Source of the DNA: JARRPM01 sp963765545
Lineage (GTDB): Bacteria > Pseudomonadota > Gammaproteobacteria > Pseudomonadales > Halieaceae
Direction of reading: 5' to 3'
NCBI GenBank assembly: GCA_963765545.1
Contig: CAVXWW010000004.1
Location: 1,674,001-1,738,000, forward strand
Length of the DNA stretch: 64,000 bases
Shown here: positions 35,433 through 44,234 of the stretch, piece by piece
Layout of the letters: every line of letters begins with the position of its first letter
How positions within the stretch are numbered: position 1 is the stretch's first letter
Program-made: the position numbers and the translations under genes
Notes under the pieces: model-generated
Seen by the model: the letters and a program-made list of their open reading frames with translations, nothing else
Told to the model about the DNA's origin: nothing
Database searches by the model: none

Positions 35433-35789
35433 ATGGACGCAAGCGATAAAGTAAAAGTAGTGGAAGCTTACATAGAAGCTTTCGACACCTGTGATATGAA
35501 CATCATCCGTAATATGTATGCCGCCAATGCCCGGGTGGAAGACCCGGTTGGCACGCCGGTACACGACGGTATCGAGGCAATTTGTGCGTTCTATGAAGGC
35601 GCGCTCAAATCCGGCGCCACGCTCGCCCTGACCGGCACACCACGTTGCGCCGGAAACGCCGTTGCCTTTGCTTTCCAGGCCAGGATGCCAGGAATGGTGG
35701 TCGATATCATCGACGTCTTCGAGTTTAACGAGGACGGCAAAGTAGTGGACATGAAGGCCTATTGGGGCCCGGAAAACATGCAATCCTGA
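35433..35789 (+). CDS. Ketosteroid-isomerase-like protein (NTF2 fold)
   Basis: A 118-residue protein that closely resembles bacterial steroid delta-5-isomerase. Catalytic residues align: Tyr13 (VVEAYIEAF), Asp37 in VEDPVGT, and Asp94 in IDVFEF, corresponding to Tyr14, Asp38 and Asp99 of the Comamonas enzyme. AICAFYEGAL also matches. Such enzymes move a double bond from position 5-6 to 4-5 in 3-ketosteroids. GAGGA lies 6 bases before the ATG. It is 30 bp after the acyl-CoA dehydrogenase pair, a context that supports a steroid-like substrate. The alternative is a general SnoaL-like isomerase. Confidence 0.82.
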   Translation: MDASDKVKVVEAYIEAFDTCDMNIIRNMYAANARVEDPVGTPVHDGIEAICAFYEGALKSGATLALTGTPRCAGNAVAFAFQARMPGMVVDIIDVFEFNEDGKVVDMKAYWGPENMQS

Positions 35790-35807
35790 CACAGGCACGT
35801 TGGCCCC

Positions 35808-35946
35808 ATGGAAATCAACGGCATAGCACACAACGTTCTGACTGCAGGCGACTTCCCCCGGTCGATAGGCGCCCATGTCGTGCACCCACCCGGAAGGCAT
35901 CCGGCTGGAGGCCAATTTCGTGCCCGGCAAGGGCCTGCTCAGCTGA
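35808..35946 (+). pseudogene. Remnant of a VOC (glyoxalase/bleomycin-resistance) family gene
   Basis: An ATG at 35808 opens MEINGIAHNVLTAGDFPRS, the typical first strand of VOC proteins. About 60 bases later another frame reads THPEGIRLEANFVPGKGLLS and stops at 35946, which resembles the end of the same family (usually DPDGIRLE with NYVPG). The middle (about 70-100 codons) is missing and the frames disagree, so it is a deletion relic. It directly follows the ketosteroid-isomerase-like gene. Confidence 0.7.
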
Positions 35947-36034
35947 CCTTTGATTTCTGCCGACAGCAACAGTTGATCCAAAGCAATCGCGACAATTTCT
36001 CGGGGCGGTTATAATCCCGCACCGGAGGTAAGTC

Positions 36035-36457
36035 ATGTTTGCATACACTACACCCCTGATCGGCGGGTTGCTGATTGGCGCGGCATCGGTCGCCCTGATG
36101 TTCTTACTGGGCCGCATCGCAGGTATTGCCGGCATTGTATGGGGCGCCGTATCGGCGCAGCCCGACAACGCCTGGCGCTGGCTGTTTATCGTCGGACTTG
36201 TTGTCGGCCCGCTTCTCTACCACTTGCTGTCGGGGGCGCCAAACCCACCGCCAAGCCAGCTGCCGTGGTGGCAGGCGGTCGCGGGCGGCCTGCTGGTAGG
36301 TATCGGTGTCAGGCTGGGAAGCGGTTGTACCAGTGGTCACGGCGTCTGCGGCATAGGGCGACTGTCACCGCGCTCGCTGGCGGCGACCTGCACCTTTATG
36401 GTGACCGGGATCGCTACTGTGTTCGTCATACGCCATCTGCTGGGAGACCTGCTATGA
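36035..36457 (+). CDS. YeeE/YedE-family membrane protein, first half
   Basis: A 140-residue inner-membrane protein with about four helices (about 5-26, 45-65, 77-95 and 115-136). The signature GIGVRLGSGCTSGHGVCGIG carries the cysteines that in YeeE (TsuA) handle thiosulfate during uptake. ACCGGAGGT lies 6 bases before the ATG. Its stop overlaps the start of the next gene (ATGA), so the two halves are co-translated. The pair corresponds to one full-length YeeE-like transporter split in two, and a sulfur-compound substrate is likely by family. Confidence 0.87.
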   Translation: MFAYTTPLIGGLLIGAASVALMFLLGRIAGIAGIVWGAVSAQPDNAWRWLFIVGLVVGPLLYHLLSGAPNPPPSQLPWWQAVAGGLLVGIGVRLGSGCTSGHGVCGIGRLSPRSLAATCTFMVTGIATVFVIRHLLGDLL

Positions 36458-36864
36458 AAGCGCTGGTAGGGCTGCTCTGCGGCATCGTATTCGGGGTCGG
36501 GCTGGCCATGTCCGGCATGACGGACACAGCCAAGGTACTCGGCTTCCTCGACGTGACAGGCCACTGGATCCCCGACCTGGCCTTCGTTATGGGGGGCGCC
36601 GTGCTGGTTACCCTGATCGCATTTCGCTTTATCCCCAAACTGAAGCGTCCGGCATTGAACCCGCGCTTTTACCTGCCGGCCACCACCGTCATCGACGGCC
36701 GCCTGCTAGGTGGCGCCGCAATCTTTGGCATAGGTTGGGGCGTGTATGGCTATTGTCCTGGGCCCGCCATCTCTGCCCTCACCTACCAGGATGAAAAAAC
36801 CGCGATGTTCGTGGTCGCCATGCTGGTAGGCATGGCACTGACAAACAAGCTGGCGCCGGGCTGA
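36454..36864 (+). CDS. YeeE/YedE-family membrane protein (DUF6691-like), second half
   Basis: A 136-residue inner-membrane protein with about four helices. It starts MKALVGLLCGIVFGVGLAM and carries GIGWGVYGYCPGPAISAL, whose single Cys parallels the cysteine motif of its partner. The ATG overlaps the stop of the preceding gene, giving strict coupling. By family and pairing it forms a sulfur-compound (for example thiosulfate) importer with the first half. No sulfur-oxidation or MBL-fold gene is adjacent, so the use of the sulfur is unknown. Confidence 0.87.
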   Translation: MKALVGLLCGIVFGVGLAMSGMTDTAKVLGFLDVTGHWIPDLAFVMGGAVLVTLIAFRFIPKLKRPALNPRFYLPATTVIDGRLLGGAAIFGIGWGVYGYCPGPAISALTYQDEKTAMFVVAMLVGMALTNKLAPG

Positions 36865-36942
36865 ACCACGCCGGCTCCATGTGCCCGGGGCTCGCCTGCA
36901 ACACGGTGTTGCAGGCAGTCTCTCCCTGCTAGACTCCACGTT

Positions 36943-38382
36943 ATGGATTTACAGCTGCTCACGACGCTTGTCGCTGTCGCCCTGGTTCTGGTCTACGTAA
37001 TAGCGATCGTCTCGGCACTGGAAGCGATCCTGAACGCGCGCACCTCACAGGGAGCCGTCGCGTGGACAATCTCCCTTCTCACCCTCCCGTACCTGGCGGT
37101 TCCGCTATACCTGGTATTCGGGCGCAACAAGTTTGATGGCTACCTCGAGCAGCGCGATGAAATCGAGCGCGAGACCCTGGAGCTTATCCGTAAAACCAGC
37201 GGCATGATCGAACAGCACATTGTGCCCGTAACAGACGATACTCCGCTGTATGCGAGCCTCTTCAAGCTGGCGCGAATGCCGGCTACCACCGGCAACAAGG
37301 TTGAATTACTGATCAACGGCCAGCAGACGTTTGAAAGTATCCTGACGGGCCTGGCCGGCGCGCAGAACTATATCCTGTTCCAGTTCTATATCATCCGGGA
37401 CGACGACCTGGGCAGGCGCCTGTGCAGGGTGCTGGCAGACAAGGCAAGAGCCGGAGTCAAGGTATTCCTGTTGTACGACGAAATCGGCAGCCGCAAATTT
37501 CCGAACACGCGGCTGCACCGACAACTCGAGATGGCCGGGGTAAAAGTTTCTGCATTCAATACCACCCAGGGGCGACGCAATCGATTTCAGCTCAATTTTC
37601 GCAACCACCGCAAGAACGTGGTCGTCGATGGACGCTGTGCCTGGATAGGGGGCCACAATGTTGGCAACGAATACCTTGGCCTGAACAAACGGGTCGGCCA
37701 TTGGCGGGATACCCACACGCGGGTAGAGGGTCCAGCCGTGCTGGGAGCCATCCTGGCATTCTCCACGGACTGGCGCTGGGCGACCCGCTCGACCATGGAT
37801 ATCAGCTGGGATTTCTTTGATACGAACAGAGGTGGGAGCACCGTGCTGGTATTTCCCTCTGATCCCGCCAGCGAGTACGATGAAGCGGGCCTGATGTACC
37901 ACCAGGCTATCGCGTCAGCCACCCAACGTATCTGGATTGCCAGCCCTTACTTTGTACCCGACCACGGTATCGTGTCAGCACTGCAACTGGCAGCGCTGCG
38001 CGGGGTCGATGTGCGGGTGTTGATCCCCGACGAACCCGACGGGCCGGTGGTCGCGATGGCGAACTGGTCCTACACCCGCGACCTGTTGCCCACCGGGGTA
38101 AAGGTTTACCGTTACCAGGGTGGCTTCATGCACCAGAAAGTACTGTTGATGGATGATCACATCGCAGGGGTCGGCACCGCCAACTTCGACAACCGCTCTT
38201 TTCGCCTGAATTTCGAGGTAACCCTGCTGGTGGACGACCCGGTTTTTGCGTCCCAGGTAGACCAGATGCTGCAGGCAGACATGCGTCGCAGCCGCCAGGT
38301 CAGCACCCAGGAAATGGAGAACAAGCCAGTGTGGTTTCCCCTTGCCATGGGGATCGCGAGACTGTTCTCACCCATGCTGTAG
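36943..38382 (+). CDS. cls: Cardiolipin synthase (phospholipase D type)
   Basis: Condenses phosphatidylglycerol into cardiolipin at the inner membrane. The 479 residues have two N-terminal helices (about 4-28 and 40-60). The first HKD motif is His222, Lys224 and Asp229 (NHRKNVVVDGRCAWIGGHN), and the second lies near residue 395 (MHQKVLLMDDHIAGVGTANFDNRS, in outline). Together they make the PLD active site. LYLVFGRNKF and ISWDFFDTNRGG fit the ClsA type. It is followed after 64 bp by a CidA/CidB-like pair on the same strand, a membrane-related neighbourhood. Confidence 0.93.
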   Translation: MDLQLLTTLVAVALVLVYVIAIVSALEAILNARTSQGAVAWTISLLTLPYLAVPLYLVFGRNKFDGYLEQRDEIERETLELIRKTSGMIEQHIVPVTDDTPLYASLFKLARMPATTGNKVELLINGQQTFESILTGLAGAQNYILFQFYIIRDDDLGRRLCRVLADKARAGVKVFLLYDEIGSRKFPNTRLHRQLEMAGVKVSAFNTTQGRRNRFQLNFRNHRKNVVVDGRCAWIGGHNVGNEYLGLNKRVGHWRDTHTRVEGPAVLGAILAFSTDWRWATRSTMDISWDFFDTNRGGSTVLVFPSDPASEYDEAGLMYHQAIASATQRIWIASPYFVPDHGIVSALQLAALRGVDVRVLIPDEPDGPVVAMANWSYTRDLLPTGVKVYRYQGGFMHQKVLLMDDHIAGVGTANFDNRSFRLNFEVTLLVDDPVFASQVDQMLQADMRRSRQVSTQEMENKPVWFPLAMGIARLFSPML

Positions 38383-38446
38383 ACTCAGATCGAGCATGCA
38401 GTGATTTTGCTGCAAACCCGACTTCCGCCCAAGGAGAAAAGAACCC

Positions 38447-38794
38447 ATGCTGGGATTTTTCATTATTTTGCTCACCTGCCAGCTGCTGGGTGAGGTGTTG
38501 GTCATAGCCACCGGCGCTCCGGTGCCGGGCCCGGTAATCGGTATGGCCATACTGTTTGCGGGCCTGGTAGTGCGCGGCGGCATCCCGACTGGCCTGGATG
38601 ATACGGGGGACGCGCTGCTTTCACACCTGTCTTTATTGTTTGTGCCGGCCGGCGTGGGTGTCATGCTGCATGCGCAACTGATCGGCACCGAGTTACTGCC
38701 CATTGCCGGCTCGGTAATCGTCAGCACCATGTTTACCATCGTGGTGACCGCCTGGATTATGCAGCTACTGGTTCGAAAAAGGGCTGAAAAATGA
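38447..38794 (+). CDS. CidA/LrgA-family membrane protein
   Basis: A 115-residue inner-membrane protein with four helices (about 2-22, 27-43, 58-77 and 85-108). GAPVPGPVIGMAILF and LSLLFVPAGVGVM are family signatures. The group was described as holin-like, and later work links it to pyruvate and overflow metabolite transport. AAGGAG lies 10 bases before the ATG. It overlaps the next gene by ATGA, so the A and B subunits are made together. Confidence 0.92.
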   Translation: MLGFFIILLTCQLLGEVLVIATGAPVPGPVIGMAILFAGLVVRGGIPTGLDDTGDALLSHLSLLFVPAGVGVMLHAQLIGTELLPIAGSVIVSTMFTIVVTAWIMQLLVRKRAEK

Positions 38795-39510
38795 ACCAGG
38801 AACTACAGGCGATCTGGGTTTATCTCGCAGCCAGTCCACTGCTGACCCTGACCCTGACCCTGGTCGCCTACCAGGGCGGAATCTGGCTCTACAACAAAAG
38901 CGGCAACAACCCCCTGGTGAACCCCGTGCTGATCGCCGTCGTGGTGATCGTAGGCCTGCTGCTGCTGACTGGAACCGATTACCACACGTACTTCGAAGGG
39001 GCACAGTTCATTCACTTCCTGCTGGGGCCCGCTACCGTGGCACTGGCTATTCCGCTGTACCGACAGATCCAGAGCGTGCGGGAATCATGGCTGGCGATCA
39101 CCGTGACTGTGCTGTCGGGTTCGCTGGCTGCGGCCATCAGCAGTGTCGGCATTGCCTGGCTGCTGGGCGCATCACGCCTGACCCTGCTGTCGCTGGCGCC
39201 AAAATCCGTCACCACCCCGGTTGCCATGGGAATCGCCGAGCAACTGGGAGGGCTGCCTACTCTCACGGCTGTGGTTGTGATACTCAGTGGCATTACCGGA
39301 GCCATGACCGCGAGCGGCTTGCTGAAACTGGTGCGTATTCGCGACGCGCGCGCCAGTGGCCTGGCGATAGGTATTGCCTCCCACGGCATTGGCACCGCGA
39401 GGGCTTTCCAGATAAACGAGGTGACCGGTGCCTTTTCCGGCCTTGCGATGGGCCTGAATGCGCTGGCGACAGCGATACTGCTGCCAGTTCTCTTTCAGCT
39501 GTTGGGCTGA
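38791..39510 (+). CDS. CidB/LrgB-family membrane protein
   Basis: A 239-residue inner-membrane protein with about six helices. LGPATVALAIPLYRQ near 78, SLAPKSVTTPVAMGIAEQLGG near 130 and GIASHGIGTARAFQ near 194 are family signatures. It partners the CidA/LrgA-like protein immediately upstream, whose stop it overlaps. LysR- or LytR-type regulators that usually control such pairs are not adjacent. It converges with the transporter gene, leaving 6 bp. Confidence 0.93.
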   Translation: MNQELQAIWVYLAASPLLTLTLTLVAYQGGIWLYNKSGNNPLVNPVLIAVVVIVGLLLLTGTDYHTYFEGAQFIHFLLGPATVALAIPLYRQIQSVRESWLAITVTVLSGSLAAAISSVGIAWLLGASRLTLLSLAPKSVTTPVAMGIAEQLGGLPTLTAVVVILSGITGAMTASGLLKLVRIRDARASGLAIGIASHGIGTARAFQINEVTGAFSGLAMGLNALATAILLPVLFQLLG

Positions 39511-39516
39511 GTGACG

Positions 39517-40872
39517 CTAGCCGGTCACGCCCACGATGAAAATCACCAGCAGCACCGGCGGCACAACAAACCGTATGAGGAAATGCCATATCTCGTAGGT
39601 AACTGCGTTGAGCCCGGTGAGCTCATCACGGGTCGCCGACTTCTTGACGGCCCAACCGGCGAATATCGCAATCAACAGGCCTCCCACCGGCAGCAGGACC
39701 TTGGTTGAAAAATAGTCCAGGGCATCGTTGAAGTTGTTACCAGCCAGGGTGAAGTCACTGATCATATTGTAAGACAGCGCGCTGATCACGCTAAGCACAG
39801 CGATGGAACCGATAACCAGTACTGCACTCTTGTGCCGGGCAATACCGTAGCGTTCTTCCACCCAGAAGTTGACCGACTCCACCAGCCCGACCATGGAAGT
39901 AATGCCCGCCACAGCGAGCATCAGGAAAAACAGTATGCTGAAAAGATGGCCGCCCGGCATCTGGGCAAATGCCACCGGCAGGGTGTGAAAGATCAATCCC
40001 GCACCCTCGGCCGGATCCAGCCCGTTGTGGAAAACGGCGGGGAAAATGACAAGGCCGGCCAGTATTGCGACTCCTGTATCGGCCACCACAATAATAAGCA
40101 CCGACTGGGTGATCGAAATCGACCTTGGCAGGTAGGAACCGTAGGTCATCATACCGCCCATGGCGACACCGATAGAGAAAAATGCCTGGCTGACAGCCGC
40201 CAGTACGGTAGTGGGTCCGATCTTGCTGAAATCCGGGGTAAACAGCCAGGTTATCGCCTCATCGAAGCCACCGGCGAAGTAATTGTAGGTTGCCAGGCAC
40301 ACCAGCAGCAGGAACATCAGTGGCATCATCACCACGACCGCCCGCTCAATGCCGTTCTTCACACCTGAGTAGATAATAAAACCGGTGATAGCCAGCCCTA
40401 CCAGGGTCCAGAACACCATGCCGACATTGTTGCCAAGCACCGCATCAAACTGGGCACTGGCGGCTGCCCCGTCCACGTCGGCAAAACCGGTAGTAGCCGC
40501 CTTGAACAGGTACCACAGTACCCAACCCACCACTACTGCGTAGACGATCTCAATGGTGTAGGCCGCCAGCAATCCCATGCCGCCCACACCGGCCCATAAG
40601 CGCGACCTGCCACTCTCGGCCGCGACAGCGGCCATTGCGGCCGGAGGACTGCCCTGCCCTCGCCTACCTATCAGTATCTCCGATACCAGGATGGGGACAC
40701 CAATGCCAAAGGCACAGGCCAGGTAGACCAGCACGAAAGCCGCACCGCCGTTCTCACCGGCCACGTAGGGAAAGCGCCAGATATTACCCAGGCCGACCGC
40801 GAACCCGACCGACGCCATGAGAAACGAAAAGCGTGATGACCAATGCGACTGCGCGCCACCTGCTGCAGACAT
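39517..40872 (-). CDS. Sodium-dependent transporter (NSS/SNF family)
   Basis: A 451-residue inner-membrane symporter with about 11-12 helices. The first carries the family signature SVGFAVGLGNIWRFPYVAGE with its unwound GxGNxWRFPY stretch that binds sodium and substrate. Bacterial relatives (LeuT, MhsT) import amino acids or related amines, using a sodium gradient, which suits a marine cell. It lies 80 bp downstream of the aminopeptidase P gene on the same strand. Co-transcription with a peptidase would fit amino-acid use. Confidence 0.92.
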   Translation of the reverse strand: MSAAGGAQSHWSSRFSFLMASVGFAVGLGNIWRFPYVAGENGGAAFVLVYLACAFGIGVPILVSEILIGRRGQGSPPAAMAAVAAESGRSRLWAGVGGMGLLAAYTIEIVYAVVVGWVLWYLFKAATTGFADVDGAAASAQFDAVLGNNVGMVFWTLVGLAITGFIIYSGVKNGIERAVVVMMPLMFLLLVCLATYNYFAGGFDEAITWLFTPDFSKIGPTTVLAAVSQAFFSIGVAMGGMMTYGSYLPRSISITQSVLIIVVADTGVAILAGLVIFPAVFHNGLDPAEGAGLIFHTLPVAFAQMPGGHLFSILFFLMLAVAGITSMVGLVESVNFWVEERYGIARHKSAVLVIGSIAVLSVISALSYNMISDFTLAGNNFNDALDYFSTKVLLPVGGLLIAIFAGWAVKKSATRDELTGLNAVTYEIWHFLIRFVVPPVLLVIFIVGVTG

Positions 40873-40952
40873 CGCTGTATCCCCAAAGTTGTTGTTATGC
40901 GATCAGTCTACACAATTCGCCGCACGTAATCAGCCGATATGCCTACAAGGGA

Positions 40953-42743
40953 TCAGGCAGCTACGGGTCGGGTAGCGTGCTCCAGCCATGCCAGGTCGCT
41001 GCCGTCCAGCAGCGGGCTGATGACCTCGGCCACGCGTTGGTGGTAACTGTTCAGCCAGTCGAGTTCCGCGCGACTCAGCAGGCTGGCATCCAGCAGCCGC
41101 AGGTCAAAAGGCACAAGGGTAATGGCCTCGAACTCCAGCATGGCCTGCTCTTCATCGGTGCGAGAGGACTCGCGTACCACCACCAGGTTTTCGCAGCGAA
41201 TACCAAAGCCGTCCGCCCGGTAATAGCCAGGCTCATTACTGACAATCATGCCCGGTGCCAGTGCCGTGGCATTGGCTGCCTTGCCAATACGCTGGGGACC
41301 TTCGTGCACACTCAGGAAGACGCCTACACCGTGCCCCGTTCCGTGATCATAATCAAAGCCCTCCTGCCACAGGAACTGGCGGGCCAGGATGTCCAGTTGC
41401 GTGCCGGTGGTTCCCACCGGAAAGCGCGCAAGGTCCAGTGCGATATGACCCTTGAGCACCAGGGTAAACATTCGTCGAATATCCTCACCGGGATCACCAA
41501 TCGCTACGGTGCGCGTGATATCCGTGGTGCCATCAAGATACTGGCCGCCGCTGTCTATGAGATAAACGCTATTCATGGGCAGGCTCGCGGGACTTGCCAC
41601 ATTCAGGTGATTGTAGTGACACATGGCCGCGTTGGGTCCGGCGGCGGAGATTGAGTCAAATGATACATCCTGGAAGTATTCGCCTTGCTCACGAAACGCC
41701 AGCAGCTGCCTGGCCAGGGTGTCCTCGTCGTGCAGTCGGCCGGCGTCTACCTCGCTATCCAACCAGCACAGAAAGCGCACCTCGGCTACCGCGTCACGAA
41801 TATGGGCATTGCAGCTGCCTTTGATTTCCACCGCATTTTTGCACGCCTTGGGCAGCAGAACAGGATCGCTGCCGGCAATAAGTGTGGCACCACTGCTTTC
41901 CAGCGCAAGCTGACTCCAGGCATTTGCCGTGTCCGGATCTGCAAGAACAGTGCGGCCGCTATAGCTGGCCAGGACGGAGGCCGCGTCAGCCTCGGGGAGA
42001 ACGGTCACCCCCTCACCCACATGGGCAGCAATGCCCTCGGGCACTCTGGCGGGATCTGCCAACAGGGTCGCTTGCCCGTTCGCCTCCAGTAGCGCCATAG
42101 CCTGCACCACCGGTAACTTGGGTATGTCAGTACCGCGAATATTGAACAGCCAGCTGACCGAATCCGGTGCAAATATAAGCGCAGCCTGTGCGCCTTTCTC
42201 GGCAATCAGCGCGCCAATGCGCTGCCGCTTGGCGAGACTGGACTCGCCCGTGAATTGCTCCTCCAACAACAGGGCAGCACTCACCTGCGGCTCCGGCCTG
42301 TCCTGCCAGCACAGGTCGATCAGGTTTTGAGTAGTGGCAGACAGTTCCAGCCCGGCAGCTGCCAGCGTCTCGCAAGTGTCCCGGTACCAACGCAGGCTGT
42401 GCATCCGGGTATCGCAGGCCACGACCGCACCAGTGCGTAAATGCGCCGCCAGCCAGGCATCGTGCGGATCATCACCGAGGTGGCAATACTCAAACAGCTC
42501 CGGGGAGACTTCCTGCCGCACCTGCACGGTGTAACGACCATCGACAAAAATCGCCGCCTTCTCGGCGGTTACCAGCACGAAACCCGCTGAACCGGTAAAA
42601 CCGGACAGCCAGCGCAGCCGTTCATTATGGGCGGGAATGTATTCTCCCAGGTACTCGTCTGCCCGCGGCACTACCAGTGCATCACAGCCAGCGGCCTTCA
42701 TCTGCTCACGCACGGCGTCAAGCCGCCCGGCAATCAAATCCAT
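40953..42743 (-). CDS. Xaa-Pro aminopeptidase (aminopeptidase P, three-domain form)
   Basis: Removes the N-terminal residue before proline in peptides. At 596 residues it is the long form with two creatinase-like N-terminal domains and a C-terminal pita-bread catalytic domain. Dinuclear metal ligands are visible in order: Asp and Asp (DSGGQYLDGTTDITRT), His (DHGTGHGVGVFLSVHE), Glu (SNEPGYYRADGFGIR) and Glu (RCENLVVV). No signal peptide is present, so it is cytosolic. The sodium transporter gene follows. Confidence 0.94.
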   Translation of the reverse strand: MDLIAGRLDAVREQMKAAGCDALVVPRADEYLGEYIPAHNERLRWLSGFTGSAGFVLVTAEKAAIFVDGRYTVQVRQEVSPELFEYCHLGDDPHDAWLAAHLRTGAVVACDTRMHSLRWYRDTCETLAAAGLELSATTQNLIDLCWQDRPEPQVSAALLLEEQFTGESSLAKRQRIGALIAEKGAQAALIFAPDSVSWLFNIRGTDIPKLPVVQAMALLEANGQATLLADPARVPEGIAAHVGEGVTVLPEADAASVLASYSGRTVLADPDTANAWSQLALESSGATLIAGSDPVLLPKACKNAVEIKGSCNAHIRDAVAEVRFLCWLDSEVDAGRLHDEDTLARQLLAFREQGEYFQDVSFDSISAAGPNAAMCHYNHLNVASPASLPMNSVYLIDSGGQYLDGTTDITRTVAIGDPGEDIRRMFTLVLKGHIALDLARFPVGTTGTQLDILARQFLWQEGFDYDHGTGHGVGVFLSVHEGPQRIGKAANATALAPGMIVSNEPGYYRADGFGIRCENLVVVRESSRTDEEQAMLEFEAITLVPFDLRLLDASLLSRAELDWLNSYHQRVAEVISPLLDGSDLAWLEHATRPVAA

Positions 42744-42856
42744 CGTAGAATCCTGTATTTAGCTTCAAGTAAGTGGCCGCCAGTGTACCTGAACCTGGCT
42801 GGCGAACCGAAAAGCGATACCAGCAAGGCGGGGGCAACCGGGCCTGGAGTCCCGGT

Positions 42857-44230
42857 TTACAAACCGGGTTTGCGGGTAAGCGAGACCGCGAGTTCCCTCG
42901 CGGCCTGAAGCTTGGCCCGAAACTCGGGATTACGCGCGGCGCTGGCCACTGGCTGGCTTGAAAACCAGGCCATTACCGTATCGGCGCTACGGTTGATATA
43001 AATGACCTGGCCATGAATACCGACCGCGCAGTACTCCCCAGCCTGGGCATCCAGAATCCACCACATATTGTGGTATGCCGACCAGGGCTCCTCACCATAC
43101 TTCGGGTTGGCCGCCATATTGGCCTTGAGCTGCTCGCTGATACTGAGGGTGGCATCCACCCAACTGGCGGGAATGACCTGGCTACCGGCGAATTCACCCC
43201 GGTCGCGGATCATCATGCCGAAACGCGCCGCATCGCGCAGCGTGGTATTCATGCCACCCGTGGCAACCGGCACCAGGGCACGGTCCACCACCAGGTAGGC
43301 ATCGTGCTCGGTTCCCAGTCTGGCCCACAGGTTCTGCTGGATAAAGTTCTGCAGCGGCTGGCCACTGATCCTCGCGATCAGCCAGCCCAGCACATCGGCA
43401 TTGCTGGAGTTATAGTCAAAGGCGCCACCCGGGGCAATGGCCCGGTCGGGCTTGATGAACTTCACCAGGAAATCCTGCACCCCGAAGATCTCGGCATTGT
43501 CGGGTTGCACATCTGCCGCGCCAGGCAGCCAGCCCATACTCAGGGCGGGAGCGTAGAAGCGGAAAAAGTCCGACTCGGGATCTGTGTAATCCTCCTTGAA
43601 GTCGATTGCCGTCGCGTGATCCAGCACCTGCTGTATGGTCACTCGCTCGAAGCCACTGCCTTTCAACTCCGGAATATATTTGGCCGGGGAGGCGTCCAGA
43701 TCGACCTTGCCGGCCTCCACCAACAGGCCGAAGGCGGCGCTGACCAGTGATTTGGTCATGGAGAACCAGATGTGCTGGCTGCGTTCATTAAAGTCGTGAA
43801 AATAGGCTTCATGCAGCAATCGACTGCCCTGCATCACCAGCACACCATCGGCGTAATTGGCCTCGAACAGCGCATCGAAACTCAGTTCCTGCCCCCGATC
43901 GGTAAAAACCCGCTCCCCCAGCTCAGGGCGAAGGGGGCCCGGCAGCGCACGGATCTCGCCCTGCCTGGGGACCATTACCGTATTGAGCACAGCTCCGGCG
44001 TTGTGAAACGCCCACATACTCATGGGATAGTCGCGGTAGTTCGCCATGGTGACCTGGGATTCCCGGCTGGGGGGTATACCCTGCATCGGTTCGGCCGCCG
44101 GCTCTTCTGCGGCAATAGCGTGTGGGCCAACTGACAAGGCCAGCAACGCGGTTGCCAGCAGTGCCCGTGCACACAAGGCATGGCGTCCTTGCGCGAAACG
44201 GAATTGCACCGGCTGCCGGCTTGTCAACAT
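42857..44230 (-). CDS. Serine hydrolase of the beta-lactamase class C/penicillin-binding fold
   Basis: A 457-residue exported hydrolase. The start at 44230 gives a signal peptide (LCARALLATALLALSVGPHAIA); the frame extends to 44362, but that part overlaps rubredoxin in another frame. Catalytic motifs of the S12 fold are present: SMTK (FSMTKSLVSAAFGLLVE), the YxN-type triad YNSSNADVLG, and a C-terminal HGQ. Members include esterases and D-aminopeptidases, so the substrate is unclear. It follows rubredoxin by 4 bp with a GGAGG at the rubredoxin end, so translation is coupled. Confidence 0.88.
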   Translation of the reverse strand: MLTSRQPVQFRFAQGRHALCARALLATALLALSVGPHAIAAEEPAAEPMQGIPPSRESQVTMANYRDYPMSMWAFHNAGAVLNTVMVPRQGEIRALPGPLRPELGERVFTDRGQELSFDALFEANYADGVLVMQGSRLLHEAYFHDFNERSQHIWFSMTKSLVSAAFGLLVEAGKVDLDASPAKYIPELKGSGFERVTIQQVLDHATAIDFKEDYTDPESDFFRFYAPALSMGWLPGAADVQPDNAEIFGVQDFLVKFIKPDRAIAPGGAFDYNSSNADVLGWLIARISGQPLQNFIQQNLWARLGTEHDAYLVVDRALVPVATGGMNTTLRDAARFGMMIRDRGEFAGSQVIPASWVDATLSISEQLKANMAANPKYGEEPWSAYHNMWWILDAQAGEYCAVGIHGQVIYINRSADTVMAWFSSQPVASAARNPEFRAKLQAARELAVSLTRKPGL

Positions 44231-44234
44231 ACAG

